Shown here: one piece after another, positions 5,773-6,429 of the stretch
Layout of the letters: each line of letters begins with the position of its first letter
Position numbering within the stretch: the first letter of the stretch is position 1
Source: Chloroflexota bacterium
Lineage (GTDB): Bacteria > Chloroflexota > Anaerolineae > Aggregatilineales > Phototrophicaceae
Direction of reading: 5' to 3'
Length of the DNA stretch: 6,429 nucleotides
Assembly: GCA_003242205.1 (NCBI GenBank)
Contig: QGUR01000267.1
Span: 1 to 6,429, forward strand
Position numbers and translations under genes: made by a program
The notes under the pieces: model-generated
What the model was told of the DNA's origin: nothing
Databases searched by the model: none
Seen by the model: the letters and a program-made list of their open reading frames with translations, nothing else

Positions 5773-5778
5773 ATCATA
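5773..5778 (-). promoter_or_regulatory. Candidate -10 box of the hppA promoter
   Basis: Minus-strand TATGAT (5 of 6) in an A/T-rich patch ~134 bp before the hppA ATG, giving a start site near 5766 and a long leader. No convincing -35 hexamer lies 16-18 bp upstream. A CCATAAC heptamer (5793-5799), also present in both arms of the palindrome further upstream, overlaps the -35 zone. The other bases of 5640-5772 hold only the hppA ribosome site; I see no small gene or known riboswitch there. Confidence 0.3.
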
Positions 5779-5834
5779 TTTTCGCACAACCCCCATAACG
5801 CCGCAATCAGGAACACAAAAACGCGGAAAGACAA

Positions 5835-5856
5835 GGTTATGGCGCACGCCATAACC
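5835..5856. promoter_or_regulatory. 22-bp perfect palindrome upstream of hppA
   Basis: GGTTATGGCG (5835-5844), CA, CGCCATAACC (5847-5856): ten paired positions on each side of a 2-bp centre. With so short a loop and no following T-run it is a better candidate for a dimer-binding operator than for a terminator. It lies about 80 bp upstream of the candidate hppA start site and 36 bp beyond the downstream terminator of the neighbouring gene. The binding protein is unknown. Confidence 0.55.
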
Positions 5857-5892
5857 CTGACATTTGTATTGAAATGCCCTGAATCATAAAAG

Positions 5893-5924
5893 AAAGCCCC
5901 TCCGGGAAAATTCAGAGGGGCTTT
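5893..5924 (-). terminator. Intrinsic terminator of the Thr-Pro/SH3 protein gene
   Basis: AAAGCCCCTC (5893-5902), loop of 12, GAGGGGCTTT (5915-5924): a perfect 10-bp stem. On the minus strand the hairpin is followed by a T-rich stretch (TTTCTTTTATGATTC, including the stem end), and it starts 12 bp after that gene's stop at 5937. On the plus strand CTTTTCC follows, so it may act in both directions, although no plus-strand gene reads into it. Confidence 0.85.
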
Positions 5925-5936
5925 TCCTGTCGAAAA

Positions 5937-6429
5937 TCACAGCCCAAGGTCGGGGCAGTCGTCGACCTCTACGACCAGATCAGAGCGAATCCAGCCCTGG
6001 ATGACCGCGCCCTCGACTTCGATGGAGATGCGATACCACAACTCGTTCGGATTGACGCCGCGCTCGATGCCAAGCACATCGGCGACCGTGCCACGTGGCA
6101 TGAAGCCGACATGCGCCGACGAGGTGGTGGGACGCGAGCGAATATTCCGGCCTTCGAGCGCGCCGTTGAACACCCGGCACTGCACGACAAGCGTCGGCGT
6201 CGCCGTCGGCGTATCCGTGGGCGTGGGTGTATCGCTCGGTGTCGGCGTATCGGTCGGCGTGAAGGTCGCCGTCGGCGTCGCCGTGTCGGTCGGCGTCATC
6301 GACGGCGTCAGCGTGGCCGTCGGCGTATCCGAGGGGGTGAAGGTGGCCGTTGGTGTCGGCGTATCGCTCGGCGTGGGCGTGGGCGGCGGGTTAATGATCG
6401 GTTCCCATACCGGCTGCGTGCCGATCAGG
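5937..6429 (-). CDS. Exported Thr-Pro-rich protein with C-terminal SH3-type domain, N-terminus outside window
   Basis: The frame is open from the window edge to TGA at 5937-5939, giving 163 visible codons; the true start lies beyond base 6429. Residues 1-13 belong to an upstream domain. Residues 14-79 are a Thr-Pro-Ser-Asp low-complexity linker. Residues ~83-160 resemble a bacterial SH3 (SH3b) domain: [10 protein letters not shown] (95-104), [14 protein letters not shown] (131-134) and G-W-I-R-S-D-L-V (145-152). Such domains usually bind cell-wall or surface ligands outside the cell. Cys84 and Cys158 bracket the domain and could form a disulphide, which fits an exported protein. The upstream domain and its activity cannot be seen, so no specific function is assigned. 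ATG at 6299 lies within the linker and is not a credible start. A terminator follows directly. Confidence 0.85.
   Translation of the reverse strand, partial: LIGTQPVWEPIINPPPTPTPSDTPTPTATFTPSDTPTATLTPSMTPTDTATPTATFTPTDTPTPSDTPTPTDTPTATPTLVVQCRVFNGALEGRNIRSRPTTSSAHVGFMPRGTVADVLGIERGVNPNELWYRISIEVEGAVIQGWIRSDLVVEVDDCPDLGL
6192..6389 (-). repeat. Degenerate tandem Thr-Pro codon repeat
   Basis: About 66 codons built from ACG/CCG/ACC/GAC/TCG units encode alternating P-T with interspersed S-D, A and F (for example T-P-T-P-S-D-T-P). On the plus strand it appears as repeated GTCGGCGTATC and GTCGGCGT blocks. It encodes a flexible, probably extended linker between the upstream domain and the SH3-type domain. 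The internal redundancy makes length change by slippage or recombination plausible. Confidence 0.8.

Noticed and set aside
5835..5856. Second terminator upstream of hppA
   Set aside because: The two-base loop and lack of a T-run on either strand argue against intrinsic termination, and a strong terminator already lies at 5893-5924.
6192..6389. CRISPR-like array because of regular repeats
   Set aside because: Units are short and degenerate, have no unique spacers, and stay in frame in a coding sequence.

Overview
The window (about 60% G+C by eye) looks like a chromosomal segment of a bacterium, most likely a member of the Chloroflexota. That assignment is inference. It rests on an exported protein with a long Thr-Pro-rich linker and an SH3-type domain, a K+-independent membrane pyrophosphatase with an enlarged extracytoplasmic loop, a small haem-copper-oxidase-like membrane protein, and GC-rich interspersed repeats. 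No 16S rRNA or other decisive marker is present.

Layout. (1) Positions 1-217: the right end of an IS200/IS605-type element. It comprises the last 68 codons of a TnpB nuclease (plus strand, running in from outside the window, with no start codon inside it) and the right-end hairpin. It has landed in the 3' end of the neighbouring minus-strand gene, whose last ~20 codons are now read from transposon DNA. (2) Positions 152-1716, minus strand: a small redox cassette of Crp/Fnr-type regulator, 2x[4Fe-4S] ferredoxin, then the four-helix haem-copper-oxidase-I-like membrane protein. Between regulator and ferredoxin lies a near-perfect FNR/DNR-type box (TTGAC-N4-ATCAA) centred exactly 41.5 bp upstream of a start site predicted from a TATGCT -10 element, which is class II activator geometry. 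(3) Positions 1717-1906: a divergent control region with a 19-bp dyad and a perfect TATAAT -10 box for prfA. (4) Positions 1907-2980, plus strand: prfA, peptide chain release factor 1. (5) Positions 3111-5639, minus strand: hppA, a proton-pumping membrane pyrophosphatase, convergent with prfA and separated from it by a terminator hairpin. Its upstream region carries a perfect 22-bp palindrome. (6) Positions 5893-5924: a strong intrinsic terminator. (7) Positions 5937-6429, minus strand: the C-terminal part of an exported Thr-Pro-rich/SH3-type protein, truncated by the window edge.

How the genes fit together. The regulator, ferredoxin and membrane protein read as one unit responding to oxygen, nitric oxide or redox state. 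The regulator has the E-x-x-S-R recognition-helix pattern that in FNR/DNR proteins reads TTGA half-sites, and such a site lies directly in front of the ferredoxin. prfA and hppA are housekeeping genes (translation termination; PPi-driven proton pumping) with no evident functional tie to the cassette. The most interesting points are the transposon end hidden at the left edge, its possible guide RNA pointing into the host gene, the FNR-box promoter, and the palindromes upstream of hppA and between the regulator and prfA.
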